64,000 nucleotides of DNA from WTJH01 sp049889695 (GTDB lineage Bacteria > Bacteroidota > Bacteroidia > Flavobacteriales > Flavobacteriaceae), in assembly GCA_049889695.1 (NCBI GenBank), contig JBMHCX010000019.1, positions 33,657-97,656 of the forward strand, written 5' to 3'. The notes below the pieces were generated by a model. The model worked only from the letters and a program-made list of their open reading frames with translations. It was not told the origin of the DNA and made no database searches. A program made the position numbers and the translations under genes. Shown one piece after another: positions 35,228-43,748 of the stretch (positions are counted from its first letter, which is position 1; each line of letters opens with the position of its first letter).

Positions 35228-36328
35228 ATGATAACGTCAGAAAAGGCCTGTTTATTGTTGCATTTTCTTCCAAAAATTGGTCCTATTAGAGCCCAGCGGC
35301 TCCTACGCCATTTTAAAACCCCAGAAGCGATCTTTTTTGCCGACCCAAAAGCCCTATTATCAGTGGAGGGCATGGGGCTAAAACACCTGTCTACCCTACA
35401 ATCGTGGGAAAGCTATCTCCCACAGCTGGAACGAGAGGAAAAATTGATGTCTGCGTCGGGTATTCGCGCCATTATTCCGACCCATAAAGAGTATCCCAAG
35501 CGCCTTTTAAACTGTCCGGATGCACCGGTAGTACTGTTTTGTAAGGGGCAAAATCCACTCCACAACAACAAGGTCGTGAGCATTGTAGGCACGCGGAACC
35601 CCTCCCGTTACGGTCGGGCATGTGCCCGCGAATTGATCGAACAGCTGGTAGCCTACCAGCCGACCATTGTATCGGGCTTTGCTTATGGGATCGATATTTG
35701 TGTGCATCGGGAGGCTTTAAAACATCAATTGCCTATGGTCGCCTGCTTAGCGCACGGTTTGGATCGCATTTATCCTGAAGCTCACCGGAATTTTGTCGCA
35801 GAAACACTACAACAAGGAGGGCTAGTCTCTGATTTCAGCTGTCAGGCCACATTTGACCGGCATAATTTTTTTCAACGAAACCGTATCATTGCGGGTTTGT
35901 CGGATGTAACGGTGGTGGTTGAATCCGATTTGCGGGGGGGAAGTATGAATACGGCTCAGTACGCATGGGAATACAACCGCGAGCTATGGGTATTTCCGGG
36001 CAGACTACAAGACGAAAAAAGTCGTGGTTGTCTTCACTTAGCGGCTTCTCAAAAAGCTCAGTTGATCTGTGATATTGTCTCTTTTCCACAGCAGTTGGGC
36101 TGGGAAGATCAAATGTCGGCTGTGGGCAAGCAACAACAATTGCCTTTGGAGCTCGATGCCGTGGAGAGTCGAATATGGGAGTTACTGCACCAACAGGGAA
36201 AATCACATGTAGATGCCTTGGCCTTTCAGTTGCGAATGGAGATTCGCCAGCTTTCAGCCATTTTGTTTCAAATGGAAATGAAATCCTGTATCAGAGCACT
36301 GCCCGGAAAGTTTTTCGAGGCGCTTTAG
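35228..36328 (+). CDS. dprA: DNA-processing protein DprA
   Basis: DprA binds incoming single-stranded DNA and loads RecA during natural transformation. From ATG 35228 the protein has 366 residues. It has an N-terminal helix-hairpin-helix region (LPKIGPIRAQRLLRHF), the Rossmann-like core (SIVGTRNPSRYGRA, then VSGFAYGID and RNRIIAGLSDVTVVVE) and a C-terminal winged-helix-like part. A longer reading from 35156 adds 24 residues with no family likeness. The stop overlaps that of trpS by four bases. Confidence 0.95.
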   Translation: MITSEKACLLLHFLPKIGPIRAQRLLRHFKTPEAIFFADPKALLSVEGMGLKHLSTLQSWESYLPQLEREEKLMSASGIRAIIPTHKEYPKRLLNCPDAPVVLFCKGQNPLHNNKVVSIVGTRNPSRYGRACARELIEQLVAYQPTIVSGFAYGIDICVHREALKHQLPMVACLAHGLDRIYPEAHRNFVAETLQQGGLVSDFSCQATFDRHNFFQRNRIIAGLSDVTVVVESDLRGGSMNTAQYAWEYNRELWVFPGRLQDEKSRGCLHLAASQKAQLICDIVSFPQQLGWEDQMSAVGKQQQLPLELDAVESRIWELLHQQGKSHVDALAFQLRMEIRQLSAILFQMEMKSCIRALPGKFFEAL

Positions 36329-37293
36329 TAGCCGATTTCTTTGCGTACGCGCAAAAGGGTTTCTGCAGCGATGGCTTTTGCTTTTTGCGCTCCTTTGATC
36401 AAGGCAATTTCGACTTCTTTGGGATTTTCTTGATAAAAGTTAAATCGTTCGCGCTCATTGGAAAATTGCTTTAGGACTAATTCAAACAAAGCCTGCTTAG
36501 CGGTCCCATACCCCATTCCTCCTGCGAGGTATTGAGCGCGTAAGTCTTCTATCTCTTCTGGAGTGCCTAACAATTTATACAAGGCAAAGACATTACATTC
36601 CTCCGGATTTTTAGGCTCCTCTAGAGGGGTACTATCGGTTTGAATTTTCATGATTTGCTTGCGCAGTTTTTTCTCCTCTAAGAAAATATTGATGGTGTTG
36701 TTTTTTGATTTACTCATTTTTTGCCCATCGGTTCCCGGGATATACTGCGTTTCTTCTTGAATTTTAGCTTGGGGAATCACAAAGGTATCGCCCATTAAAT
36801 GATTGAAGCGGGAAGCCACATCGCGGGTCATTTCCAAGTGTTGTAGCTGATCTTTCCCGACGGGGACAATGTCGGCATCGTAGAGCAGGATATCGGCCGC
36901 CATGAGCATAGGATAGGCAAAGAGGCCAGCATTAACATCGGCGAGGTTTTCGGCTTTGTCTTTAAAGGAGTGTGCAAGGGTGAGCCGTTGGTAGGGGAAA
37001 TAACAGTTCAGATACCAGGCCAACTCGGTGACTTCACTGACGTCGCTTTGGCGGTAAAAGACGGTCGTATCGGGGTCTAACCCACAGGCCAACCAGGCGG
37101 CTGCCGTAGCAAAAGTATTCTTACGCAGCAGTTCTCCATCTTTAATTTGGGTTAAAGAATGCAAGTCTGCAATAAAGAGAAAAGAATCGTTTTCGCGGCT
37201 TTGGGCCATTTCAATTGCCGGCAAAACAGCCCCCAATAAGTTTCCCAAGTGTGGAGTTCCAGTCGATTGTACTCCCGTTAAAATACGTGCCAT
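36325..37293 (-). CDS. trpS: tryptophan--tRNA ligase TrpS
   Basis: A class Ic synthetase charging tRNA-Trp. At 322 residues it is a normal bacterial TrpRS. The HIGH-type motif is PHLGN at residues 14-18 (GVQSTGTPHLGNLLG). KMSKS lies near residue 193 within GTDGQKMSKSKNN. The dimer and tryptophan pocket region (DIVPVGKDQLQHLEMTRDVASRFN) is complete. A -7 element at 37315-37322 gives it its own promoter, and the plsC gene diverges from it. Confidence 0.97.
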   Translation of the reverse strand: MARILTGVQSTGTPHLGNLLGAVLPAIEMAQSRENDSFLFIADLHSLTQIKDGELLRKNTFATAAAWLACGLDPDTTVFYRQSDVSEVTELAWYLNCYFPYQRLTLAHSFKDKAENLADVNAGLFAYPMLMAADILLYDADIVPVGKDQLQHLEMTRDVASRFNHLMGDTFVIPQAKIQEETQYIPGTDGQKMSKSKNNTINIFLEEKKLRKQIMKIQTDSTPLEEPKNPEECNVFALYKLLGTPEEIEDLRAQYLAGGMGYGTAKQALFELVLKQFSNERERFNFYQENPKEVEIALIKGAQKAKAIAAETLLRVRKEIGY

Positions 37294-37314
37294 GGCTCAA
37301 ATATTATTTGCGTC

Positions 37315-37322
37315 CAAAGATA
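37315..37322 (-). promoter_or_regulatory. -7 promoter element of trpS
   Basis: TATCTTTG on the minus strand matches TAnnTTTG exactly, 21 bases before the trpS ATG. Confidence 0.55.
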
Positions 37323-37370
37323 CTTTTTTTGCGCTTGATTTTCGGTTTTCCTTTTGTCTAGGAAGGGGGG

Positions 37371-38192
37371 ATGTCTTATTTTCACCGGATGAGTTTCTTA
37401 CGAAAGATTTTACTGATTTTGTGGCGCTGCTGGTTCTATATACTCGCAGGGGTCCCCGTGGTGATTTTATTTCCCATTCTGGCCATTGCTTTATTGTTTG
37501 CAGACGGCTACAAAGTCGTTTATTGGATTGCTCGAAATATTTGGGCGCCCATCATCTTGTTTGGCATGGGTTTCTATGTCCGTAAAAAATACTTTCACCC
37601 TCCTTTGGGGCCACAAAGCCATTTATATATAGCCAACCACACCAGCTATATCGACCCTTTTGTTATGTTGCGCTTGTGGAAACGTCCGAGTGTCTTTGTG
37701 GGGAAAATGGAATTGGTGAAAATCCCCATTTTTGGATATCTCTATAAAAGAGCGGTGATCATGGTCGACCGCAGCGATGCCAAAAGCCGAAAAGCCGTTT
37801 ATGGATTAGCCAATAAAGCACTGGCAGAGGGCTATGGGGTGGTCATTTTCCCAGAGCGCCACTACGAGGAAGAACAAATATTGCTGAACGATTTTAAACG
37901 TGGTGCTTTTAAACTGGCGGTCGATCATCAGTTGCCTATAGTCCCCATGGTTTTCTATGATTGTAAGCGCAAGTTTCCTTGGTATACTTCTTATGGCTAT
38001 CCCGGCGAACTGAGAGCCTATAGCTATCCTTCTATTCCAACAACGGGCCTCACCGAAAACGACATTCCTGAATTGCAAAAAGAAGCCCATGCATTTATCG
38101 AGCAGAAGTTGTTAGAGGACCCTAAACAAATGGGTGAAAAAGCAGTACAAAAGTGGCTGAATATTAGCAGCCGAGCATCAAAAGTGGCTTAG
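37371..38192 (+). CDS. plsC: 1-acyl-sn-glycerol-3-phosphate acyltransferase (PlsC family)
   Basis: A 273-residue membrane acyltransferase that should add the second acyl chain to lysophosphatidic acid. Two hydrophobic segments precede the catalytic HX4D motif NHTSYID (H90, D95). The second substrate motif normally reads FPEGTR or FPEG-; here it is IFPERHYEEE, so the glycine and threonine are replaced. The later IVPMVFYDCKRKFPW block is family-like. It may be an ornithine-lipid or other lyso-lipid acyltransferase of the same family. The start is uncertain between 37371 and 37389. The stop overlaps that of recA. Confidence 0.85.
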   Translation: MSYFHRMSFLRKILLILWRCWFYILAGVPVVILFPILAIALLFADGYKVVYWIARNIWAPIILFGMGFYVRKKYFHPPLGPQSHLYIANHTSYIDPFVMLRLWKRPSVFVGKMELVKIPIFGYLYKRAVIMVDRSDAKSRKAVYGLANKALAEGYGVVIFPERHYEEEQILLNDFKRGAFKLAVDHQLPIVPMVFYDCKRKFPWYTSYGYPGELRAYSYPSIPTTGLTENDIPELQKEAHAFIEQKLLEDPKQMGEKAVQKWLNISSRASKVA

Positions 38193-39196
38193 GCATCAAC
38201 GGCCTTTAGGGCCTCCATTATTTTTGTTTCCAGCTCTTCCATCAGATCCGGATTATCCAACAAAAGGGTTTTTACAGCATCGCGCCCTTGCCCCAGTTTG
38301 GTGTCGCCATAGCTGAACCAAGAACCACTTTTTTTGATGATTTCATAGTTAACGCCGAGGTCGATGATTTCTCCTGTTTTGGAAATTCCCTCGCCATACA
38401 TAATGTCGAACTCTGTTGTTCGGAAGGGGGGAGCGACCTTGTTTTTAACGACCTTTACGCGAGTTTTGTTCCCCAAGACCTCCGCATCGGCACCTTTAAT
38501 CTGAGTAGATTTTCGGATATCTAAGCGGACAGAAGCGTAAAACTTTAGCGCGTTTCCTCCAGTAGTCGTTTCAGGATTACCGAACATTACTCCGATTTTC
38601 TCTCGTAACTGATTAATAAAGAATACTGTACACTGGGTTTTGCTGATCGATCCGGTTAGCTTTCTAAGGGCCTGAGACATTAAGCGGGCGTGTAGCCCCA
38701 TTTTGGAATCCCCCATTTCACCTTCAATTTCACTTTTTGGTGTTAGGGCAGCGACGGAGTCGATCACGACAATATCAACTGCTCCGGAGCGAATCAGGTT
38801 ATCGGCAATTTCTAGGGCTTGTTCCCCATGATCGGGCTGGGAGATGATTAATTCTCCTAAGTTCACGCCGAGCTTTTCCGCATAGAAACGGTCGAAGGCG
38901 TGTTCTGCGTCGATAAAGGCAGCGATCCCTCCCTGCTTCTGACATTCCGCAATGGCGTGCAGGGTAAGGGTTGTTTTTCCAGAAGATTCAGGACCGTAGA
39001 TTTCAATCACCCGGCCTTTGGGATATCCACTCACTCCGAGGGCAATATCCAGCCCCAGAGATCCCGAAGGAATCACTTCGACTTCTTCTACTTGAGCATC
39101 GCCCAATTTCATGACAGATCCTTTGCCATAGGTCTTGTCGAGCTTGTCGAGGGTCAGCTGAAGGGCTTTTAATTTAGCGGCTTTATCGTCAGACAT
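38189..39196 (-). CDS. recA: recombinase RecA
   Basis: RecA drives homologous recombination and triggers the SOS response. The 335-residue protein has the Walker A motif GPESSGKT at residues 68-75, the conserved signature ALKFYASVRLDIR and the DNA-binding loop MGLHARLMSQALRKLTG. The C-terminal acidic tail is short. A near-perfect -7 element (TACCTTCG, 39223-39230, minus strand) lies upstream. I saw no LexA-type operator, but I cannot exclude a lineage-specific one. Confidence 0.98.
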   Translation of the reverse strand: MSDDKAAKLKALQLTLDKLDKTYGKGSVMKLGDAQVEEVEVIPSGSLGLDIALGVSGYPKGRVIEIYGPESSGKTTLTLHAIAECQKQGGIAAFIDAEHAFDRFYAEKLGVNLGELIISQPDHGEQALEIADNLIRSGAVDIVVIDSVAALTPKSEIEGEMGDSKMGLHARLMSQALRKLTGSISKTQCTVFFINQLREKIGVMFGNPETTTGGNALKFYASVRLDIRKSTQIKGADAEVLGNKTRVKVVKNKVAPPFRTTEFDIMYGEGISKTGEIIDLGVNYEIIKKSGSWFSYGDTKLGQGRDAVKTLLLDNPDLMEELETKIMEALKAVDA

Positions 39197-39343
39197 TGTG
39201 TAACAGTTTAAGCAATTTTAAACGAAGGTATTAAATTCTTTTGTCCCGCGCTGAGATCCCTAAAATGGGTTATTCACAATTGATATAATTTTTATACTTT
39301 CGGATCCCTAAGCCCTAAAAACCCTGAAAATTTAGCCTATTTT

Positions 39344-40216
39344 ATGGAACACTACCAGTTACATAGAGGGGAGTGTACTCGAAAATTAAAAAGCCTTCCT
39401 GCCCAACAATTTGAGTTGATTGTCGCTTCCCCTCCCTACAACCTCAAAAAGTCCTACGAAGCCCAAACGAGCATGACGGGATATCTGCAAAAACAGACCC
39501 AAGCTTTAAAATTATTGGTCGATCGATTGGCGCCGAATGGGAGTTTGTGTTGGCAGGTAGGCAATTGTATTTTGGACAAGGAAGTCTATCCTTTAGACAT
39601 TTACTATTACGATTTGTTCAAGTCTTTTGGATTAAAACTTCGCAACCGAATTATTTGGCATTTTCGTCATGGCTTGCATAGTCAAAAGCGATTTTCGGGC
39701 CGCTATGAAACCATTTTGTGGTTCACCAAGTCGGAGGATTATACGTTTAATTTGGATCCGGTTCGGGTGCCTTCTCGCTATCCTTTAAAGCGTCATTTTA
39801 AGGGGCCTAAAAAGGGGCAATTATCCGGGAACCCTTTGGGTAAGAATCCCAGTGATATTTGGGAGGTTTTAGCGGACGATTGGAGTCGAGAAATCTGGGA
39901 TATTCCCAATGTAAAGTCTAACCATGTCGAAAAAACGATTCATCCTTGTCAGTTTCCAGTAGAGTTGGTCGAGCGCTGTGTTCTGGCCTTGACCAATCCT
40001 GGCGATTGGATTCTCGATCCTTATGCGGGCGTTGGTTCAAGCCTAGTTGCTGCGCTTAAAAATGGGCGCAAAGCCGTTGGGATAGAGAAAAATGCGGGTT
40101 ATGTGAAAATTGCCCAAGAGCGCATCAATGCCTTGGAGCAAGGCGAGCTCAAAGTTCGCCCAATGACACAACCGGTCTATGACCATAAACAATCGAGTCT
40201 TTTTCGCAAACCCTAA
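39344..40216 (+). CDS. DNA methyltransferase, probable N4-cytosine type (beta class)
   Basis: A 290-residue methyltransferase. The catalytic motif IV SPPY is at residues 29-32 and the SAM motif DPYAGVGSS at 224-232, so the order is IV before I, the beta class. SPPY (not DPPY) favours N4-cytosine methylation, although adenine enzymes occasionally use it. The region between has the variable target-recognition part, with a KGQLSGNPLGKNPSDIW segment found in N4mC/N6mA enzymes. A BglII-like nuclease gene follows 12 bases downstream. Together they resemble a type II restriction-modification system inserted beside recA. Confidence 0.88.
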   Translation: MEHYQLHRGECTRKLKSLPAQQFELIVASPPYNLKKSYEAQTSMTGYLQKQTQALKLLVDRLAPNGSLCWQVGNCILDKEVYPLDIYYYDLFKSFGLKLRNRIIWHFRHGLHSQKRFSGRYETILWFTKSEDYTFNLDPVRVPSRYPLKRHFKGPKKGQLSGNPLGKNPSDIWEVLADDWSREIWDIPNVKSNHVEKTIHPCQFPVELVERCVLALTNPGDWILDPYAGVGSSLVAALKNGRKAVGIEKNAGYVKIAQERINALEQGELKVRPMTQPVYDHKQSSLFRKP

Positions 40217-40228
40217 TCTTGCATAACG

Positions 40229-40687
40229 ATGGATTTAAAAATATTTTTTAATGAACCTTGCGACTGGGAAACCCTCCCCAGCCCTGTGCTGATCGGGACC
40301 CGAGAGTTGCTCAAAACATTTGATTTTCAACTGGAAAAAGGATCGGCTCCGATACTTCGGGAGAGTTTGCTGCCCGAGTTCAGGTGCCGCGGGTGGTCCG
40401 CAGAATTTCTGTTTTACCCCCAGTCCAAACTCAGTGTTACAGCGATTGGCTTCGATTGCGGCCTGTGTTTGCAAACGGGCAATATGAGTCGTTTATATGC
40501 CGATTTAATTAAGTTGGAATACCTCTTTACCAATGGAGTCATCATTGGTGGGATTTATATTTTACCGACCAAAAGAGCCGCCAAAGCCATGGGGTCTAAC
40601 ATTGCCAATTTTGAACGCTTAACCCAAGAGCTGACCATTTTTCAGCAAGTGATTACCCTTCCTTTGGTCGTTTTTGGGATCGAATGA
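40229..40687 (+). CDS. BglII/BstYI-family restriction endonuclease-like protein, active site altered
   Basis: A 152-residue protein whose C-terminal half matches what I recall of the BglII/BstYI endonuclease family. It has the block LQTGNMSRLYADLIKLEYLF, then GVIIGGIYILPTKRAAKAMG, SNIANFERLTQEL and ITLPLVVFGIE. In BglII the catalytic residues are D84, E93 and Q95. The same spacing here gives T71, C80 and Q82, so both acidic residues are missing while the flanking G-L-x-x-Q-x-G-N pattern is kept. The protein may be a dead nuclease or have another role. It is paired with a methyltransferase gene. The DNA shows no frameshift. Confidence 0.65.
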   Translation: MDLKIFFNEPCDWETLPSPVLIGTRELLKTFDFQLEKGSAPILRESLLPEFRCRGWSAEFLFYPQSKLSVTAIGFDCGLCLQTGNMSRLYADLIKLEYLFTNGVIIGGIYILPTKRAAKAMGSNIANFERLTQELTIFQQVITLPLVVFGIE

Positions 40688-40810
40688 GCTGTACTGTTCT
40701 TTCCGATTTTTATTATAAAAGCGGGCGTTTTTGCTGAAAATTGATCGATTTTCCTCAAAAAAGGGCATTTTTTGTCCATTTTTAAGCTTTTGTTTCCTTT
40801 TGTTGGCCTT

Positions 40811-40818
40811 TAGTCTTG
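40811..40818 (+). promoter_or_regulatory. possible promoter of the orphan gene pair
   Basis: TAGTCTTG matches TAnnTTTG at all but one base and is preceded by TTTTG at 40788-40792 (18-base spacer), like the Bacteroidota -33/-7 pair. The rest of the 186-base gap is A/T-rich with no gene. Confidence 0.35.
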
Positions 40819-40873
40819 ATCGGTGTTCGGAGGATCTGTAGTTTAAAGCAAAACTTCTTTAACCCCAAAGCTT

Positions 40874-41446
40874 ATGACACGTATACGACTTGAAATTGAT
40901 CATGTAAAAATTCACCGTCCCAAAAAACGCTGGAACTTGTATTTTGTGGTGGTCACCGACCACCCAACGGAGGCAGACAAAAAAATTCTGACCACCCTTC
41001 CCGAGGAATTTCCCATTGGCTTACATCGCATACACAACAACGAATATCAATTCGATACGGATCAGGAAGGGTCTGAGGGTCTATTGGTGTTTAGTGGGAC
41101 CTTGCCGCAGGATCGCGAAAAAAACATTCACCTTCATCTGTTTCACACCCGAAAGCCGTTACGCAGTTTAGGTGAAAACCTGGCAGATATAGAGGGGCAA
41201 TTGGGAGGCGATGCTTTCGGTATTGTCCAAGAACTTTTGGGCAATTCCACCCCTTGGTTAGTGTTTGCGTCCAAGGCAGTGCCGATGGTAGGGCGAATTT
41301 TAGCCAAAATCCCTGATCGGAAGCTGGGTTTTGTCTCCTGTTTTGAACGCTTTGGTGCCGAATTCGAAAGCGAGGCGGAGATCGATCGGGAGAAGCATTT
41401 TAGCGGCCCGGCCTCTTTGGTGTACAGTTGGTCGGTAGAAGCCTAG
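40874..41446 (+). CDS. conserved-looking protein of unknown function
   Basis: A 190-residue soluble protein that I do not recognise. The first 100 residues alternate hydrophobic and polar residues as in a beta-sandwich: IRLEIDHVKIHRPKKRWNLYFVVVTDHP, in parts, then YQFDTDQEG and NIHLHLFHTR. The middle is helical (GENLADIEGQLGG), followed by a hydrophobic stretch without a clear membrane helix and a C-terminal segment SFCFERFGAEFESEAEI-like. No signal peptide is visible. It is followed by an orphan lipoprotein five bases downstream and preceded by a restriction-modification-like pair, so it may be part of the same accessory islet. Confidence 0.6.
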   Translation: MTRIRLEIDHVKIHRPKKRWNLYFVVVTDHPTEADKKILTTLPEEFPIGLHRIHNNEYQFDTDQEGSEGLLVFSGTLPQDREKNIHLHLFHTRKPLRSLGENLADIEGQLGGDAFGIVQELLGNSTPWLVFASKAVPMVGRILAKIPDRKLGFVSCFERFGAEFESEAEIDREKHFSGPASLVYSWSVEA

Positions 41447-41451
41447 GCGCT

Positions 41452-42501
41452 ATGAAACTTAGCGTATTTACCGTACTGATGGGCCTGCTTGTGGTGGGCT
41501 GTGTCTCCAGTCGAAAATATCAGCGATTAGAAAAAGAATTGGAGCAGACCAAGGCTCAGCTTTTGCAACAGCCAGCTATGGCCGATAGCGATGGCGATGG
41601 GGTTCCTGATGCAGAAGATGCTTGCCCTATGGTGGCAGGACTTGCAGAAAACAAGGGATGTCCGTCCCCACCGGTATTTCCTTCGGAGCCCGACCCAGAC
41701 CCCTTGCCTTGGGACGATCCTTCGGCTGCTGAAGAATCCTCTGCGCTCCCCGCTGCTCCTGTGCTTCCCCCTAAATTACCCGCGGCTATTCCCTATTCTC
41801 CACCCCCGCCACCTCCGCCTCCGGAAGCAGTCCCCGATGGGGAGCAACCCCTTTCGTTGCCTTGGATACCTTCTTACAGTGCCACTTTTCAGCTGCCACG
41901 CCAACTCTCCGAAGCTCAAGCACGGCAGGATCTATGGGTGAGCTTGGCGCCATCGGCCCTGTCTAGCAAACGCTTATTGGCGCAGTGGATCAATGAACAA
42001 ATGACGGATCTTCCGGGCTTCCAGCCGTTGGACCCCGAGGCTCCCGATTGGGAGCTGGACACCGTTGCCGCTGTTCCTTCGGCCACCCATGTCGCTATTG
42101 GGCTCTACGCCCGAGACCACCCCGCCATGGATATTTTTCCTTCGGGTGGAGTCCCGTATTTCAACCCCATCAGCCGGGATTCTACTCCACCGCTAGTGGT
42201 TAAAGAGCTGTTTAAAGAGGACCTCCTTTGGCATTGGCAGGCCAGTCTTCGCAAGGGCAGTGGGCCAACCAAAGACCGGGCGCATTACTTTCAGTTCCAG
42301 TTGTATTTTTTTAACGAAGCCTCGCAGATTATCTATGCCAAACCCATGAGTAGAAAACCGGTTTACCTCAATTTCGATTCTTGGTGGCAGCGCAAATGGG
42401 CGCATTATTTTATCGATAGTAACGACGGCCTGTATATTTTGGGGACCTATATGCTTTTACCCGTCTATCAGCAGTTGCGGAAGCGATTTTTTAATATTTA
42501 A
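41452..42501 (+). CDS. lipoprotein with thrombospondin type 3-like repeat and proline-rich linker
   Basis: A 349-residue lipoprotein: signal peptide and cysteine in LVVGC, a short coiled coil, one calcium-binding-type repeat DSDGDGVPDAEDACP as found in OmpA-like outer-membrane proteins, then a long acidic/proline-rich linker with a run of seven prolines. The C-terminal 200 residues do not look like the OmpA peptidoglycan-binding domain; I do not recognise them. They contain several tryptophan/tyrosine motifs (NFDSWWQRKWAHYF). The start is ATG 41452, five bases after the upstream stop; an in-frame ATG at 41428 would skip the signal peptide. Likely on the outer membrane, function unknown. Confidence 0.7.
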   Translation: MKLSVFTVLMGLLVVGCVSSRKYQRLEKELEQTKAQLLQQPAMADSDGDGVPDAEDACPMVAGLAENKGCPSPPVFPSEPDPDPLPWDDPSAAEESSALPAAPVLPPKLPAAIPYSPPPPPPPPEAVPDGEQPLSLPWIPSYSATFQLPRQLSEAQARQDLWVSLAPSALSSKRLLAQWINEQMTDLPGFQPLDPEAPDWELDTVAAVPSATHVAIGLYARDHPAMDIFPSGGVPYFNPISRDSTPPLVVKELFKEDLLWHWQASLRKGSGPTKDRAHYFQFQLYFFNEASQIIYAKPMSRKPVYLNFDSWWQRKWAHYFIDSNDGLYILGTYMLLPVYQQLRKRFFNI

Positions 42502-42619
42502 GTTGTAAATGGCTTAGGGGGTTTTAATTTTTAGGATGGTTCAAAGGCCATTTCAAAAAAACATAAGCTTCTTTACTGTTGTGAAATGGAAATCTAGAGT
42601 ATACCTCCGCCAAAACGCC

Positions 42620-42627
42620 TACCTTTG
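42620..42627 (+). promoter_or_regulatory. -7 promoter element of trhO
   Basis: TACCTTTG matches TAnnTTTG exactly, 24 bases before the ATG at 42652. Confidence 0.5.
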
Positions 42628-42651
42628 TCATTCACTTAAATCGTTTATAGC

Positions 42652-43683
42652 ATGCAACTGTACAACAAATTAAGTGCTGAAGAACGCAAAGAACTGATTG
42701 CCAGCGCCGGGACTGAACGGCTAACGCTTTCGTTCTATCAGTACACCCACTTAGGGAATCCACAACTTTTTCGAGATCATTGTTTTTTGGCTTGGGAGCC
42801 ATTGGGCGTATTGGGACGGATCTATGTCGCCCATGAAGGAATCAATGGTCAGCTGTCTGTCCCGGCCAAAAATTTCGATGCCTTTAAGGCCCATCTGGAC
42901 AGTATTACATTTTTAAAAGACGTTCGGCTAAACATCGCCGTGGAGCAGGATCAGTTTTCCTTTTTAAAGCTGACCATCAAGGTTCGCTCTAAAATTGTCG
43001 CCGACGGATTAGACGATAATAGTTTTGATGTAACACAAAAAGGAACACATGTCAATGCACTGAATTTCAATGAATTATTGGAAAATGAAAACACCATCTG
43101 TGTAGACATGCGCAACCACTATGAAAGTGAAATCGGTCATTTTCAGGGAGCCATTACTCCGGATGTAGACACCTTCCGAGATTCCTTGCCCATCATCGAA
43201 AAACAGCTCGAGGGACACAAGGAAAATAAAAATGTATTGATGTATTGTACCGGAGGAATTCGCTGCGAAAAGGCTTCGGCTTACTTTAAGCACAAAGGAT
43301 TTAAAAATGTATTTCAGTTGGAAGGAGGTATTATTGAATATACCCGCCAAGTAAACGACCAAGGTTTGGACAATCGGTTTATCGGTAAAAACTTTGTTTT
43401 TGACGAACGCCGAGCCGAACGCATCACCGAAGATGTCATTGCTCGGTGCCACCAGTGTGGCGCTCCGGCCGATACCCATGTAAACTGTGCTAACCAGGCC
43501 TGTCATTTGTTGTTTATTCAATGCTCGAGCTGCCAGGAGAAAATGCAAAGCTGCTGCTCCGAGGCTTGCCAAGAAGTGATTAACCTACCGGAAGCGGAAC
43601 AAAAACGCCTGCGTAAAGGGATACACAACAGCAATAAAATCTTTAAAAAAGGGCGCTCGGAGCGTTTGAAATTCAAATCATAA
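42652..43683 (+). CDS. trhO: tRNA uridine(34) hydroxylase TrhO (rhodanese family)
   Basis: TrhO (YceA) hydroxylates uridine 34 of several tRNAs in an oxygen-dependent step towards cmo5U-type modifications. The 343-residue protein has the N-terminal ferredoxin-like domain (YVAHEGINGQLSV), a rhodanese domain with the loop C199-TGGIRC (C199 and C205), and a C-terminal domain with many cysteines (CHQCGAP and CSSCQEKMQSCCSEAC) that may bind metal. Length matches the family. The gene is monocistronic-looking with its own promoter. Confidence 0.94.
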   Translation: MQLYNKLSAEERKELIASAGTERLTLSFYQYTHLGNPQLFRDHCFLAWEPLGVLGRIYVAHEGINGQLSVPAKNFDAFKAHLDSITFLKDVRLNIAVEQDQFSFLKLTIKVRSKIVADGLDDNSFDVTQKGTHVNALNFNELLENENTICVDMRNHYESEIGHFQGAITPDVDTFRDSLPIIEKQLEGHKENKNVLMYCTGGIRCEKASAYFKHKGFKNVFQLEGGIIEYTRQVNDQGLDNRFIGKNFVFDERRAERITEDVIARCHQCGAPADTHVNCANQACHLLFIQCSSCQEKMQSCCSEACQEVINLPEAEQKRLRKGIHNSNKIFKKGRSERLKFKS

Positions 43684-43748
43684 AAATCTGCAAAGGAAGT
43701 GGTACACCCCTTCAATTTGCCCTATCTTTAAAACTTGAATCTATAGGA

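Noticed and set aside
42548..42589. Inverted repeat CCATTTCA / TGAAATGG around a 26-base loop upstream of trhO
   Set aside because: The loop is long and no T-run follows, so I do not call it a terminator or operator.
43075..43572. A 165-residue open frame on the minus strand inside trhO
   Set aside because: Shadow of trhO, whose frame carries all the family motifs.
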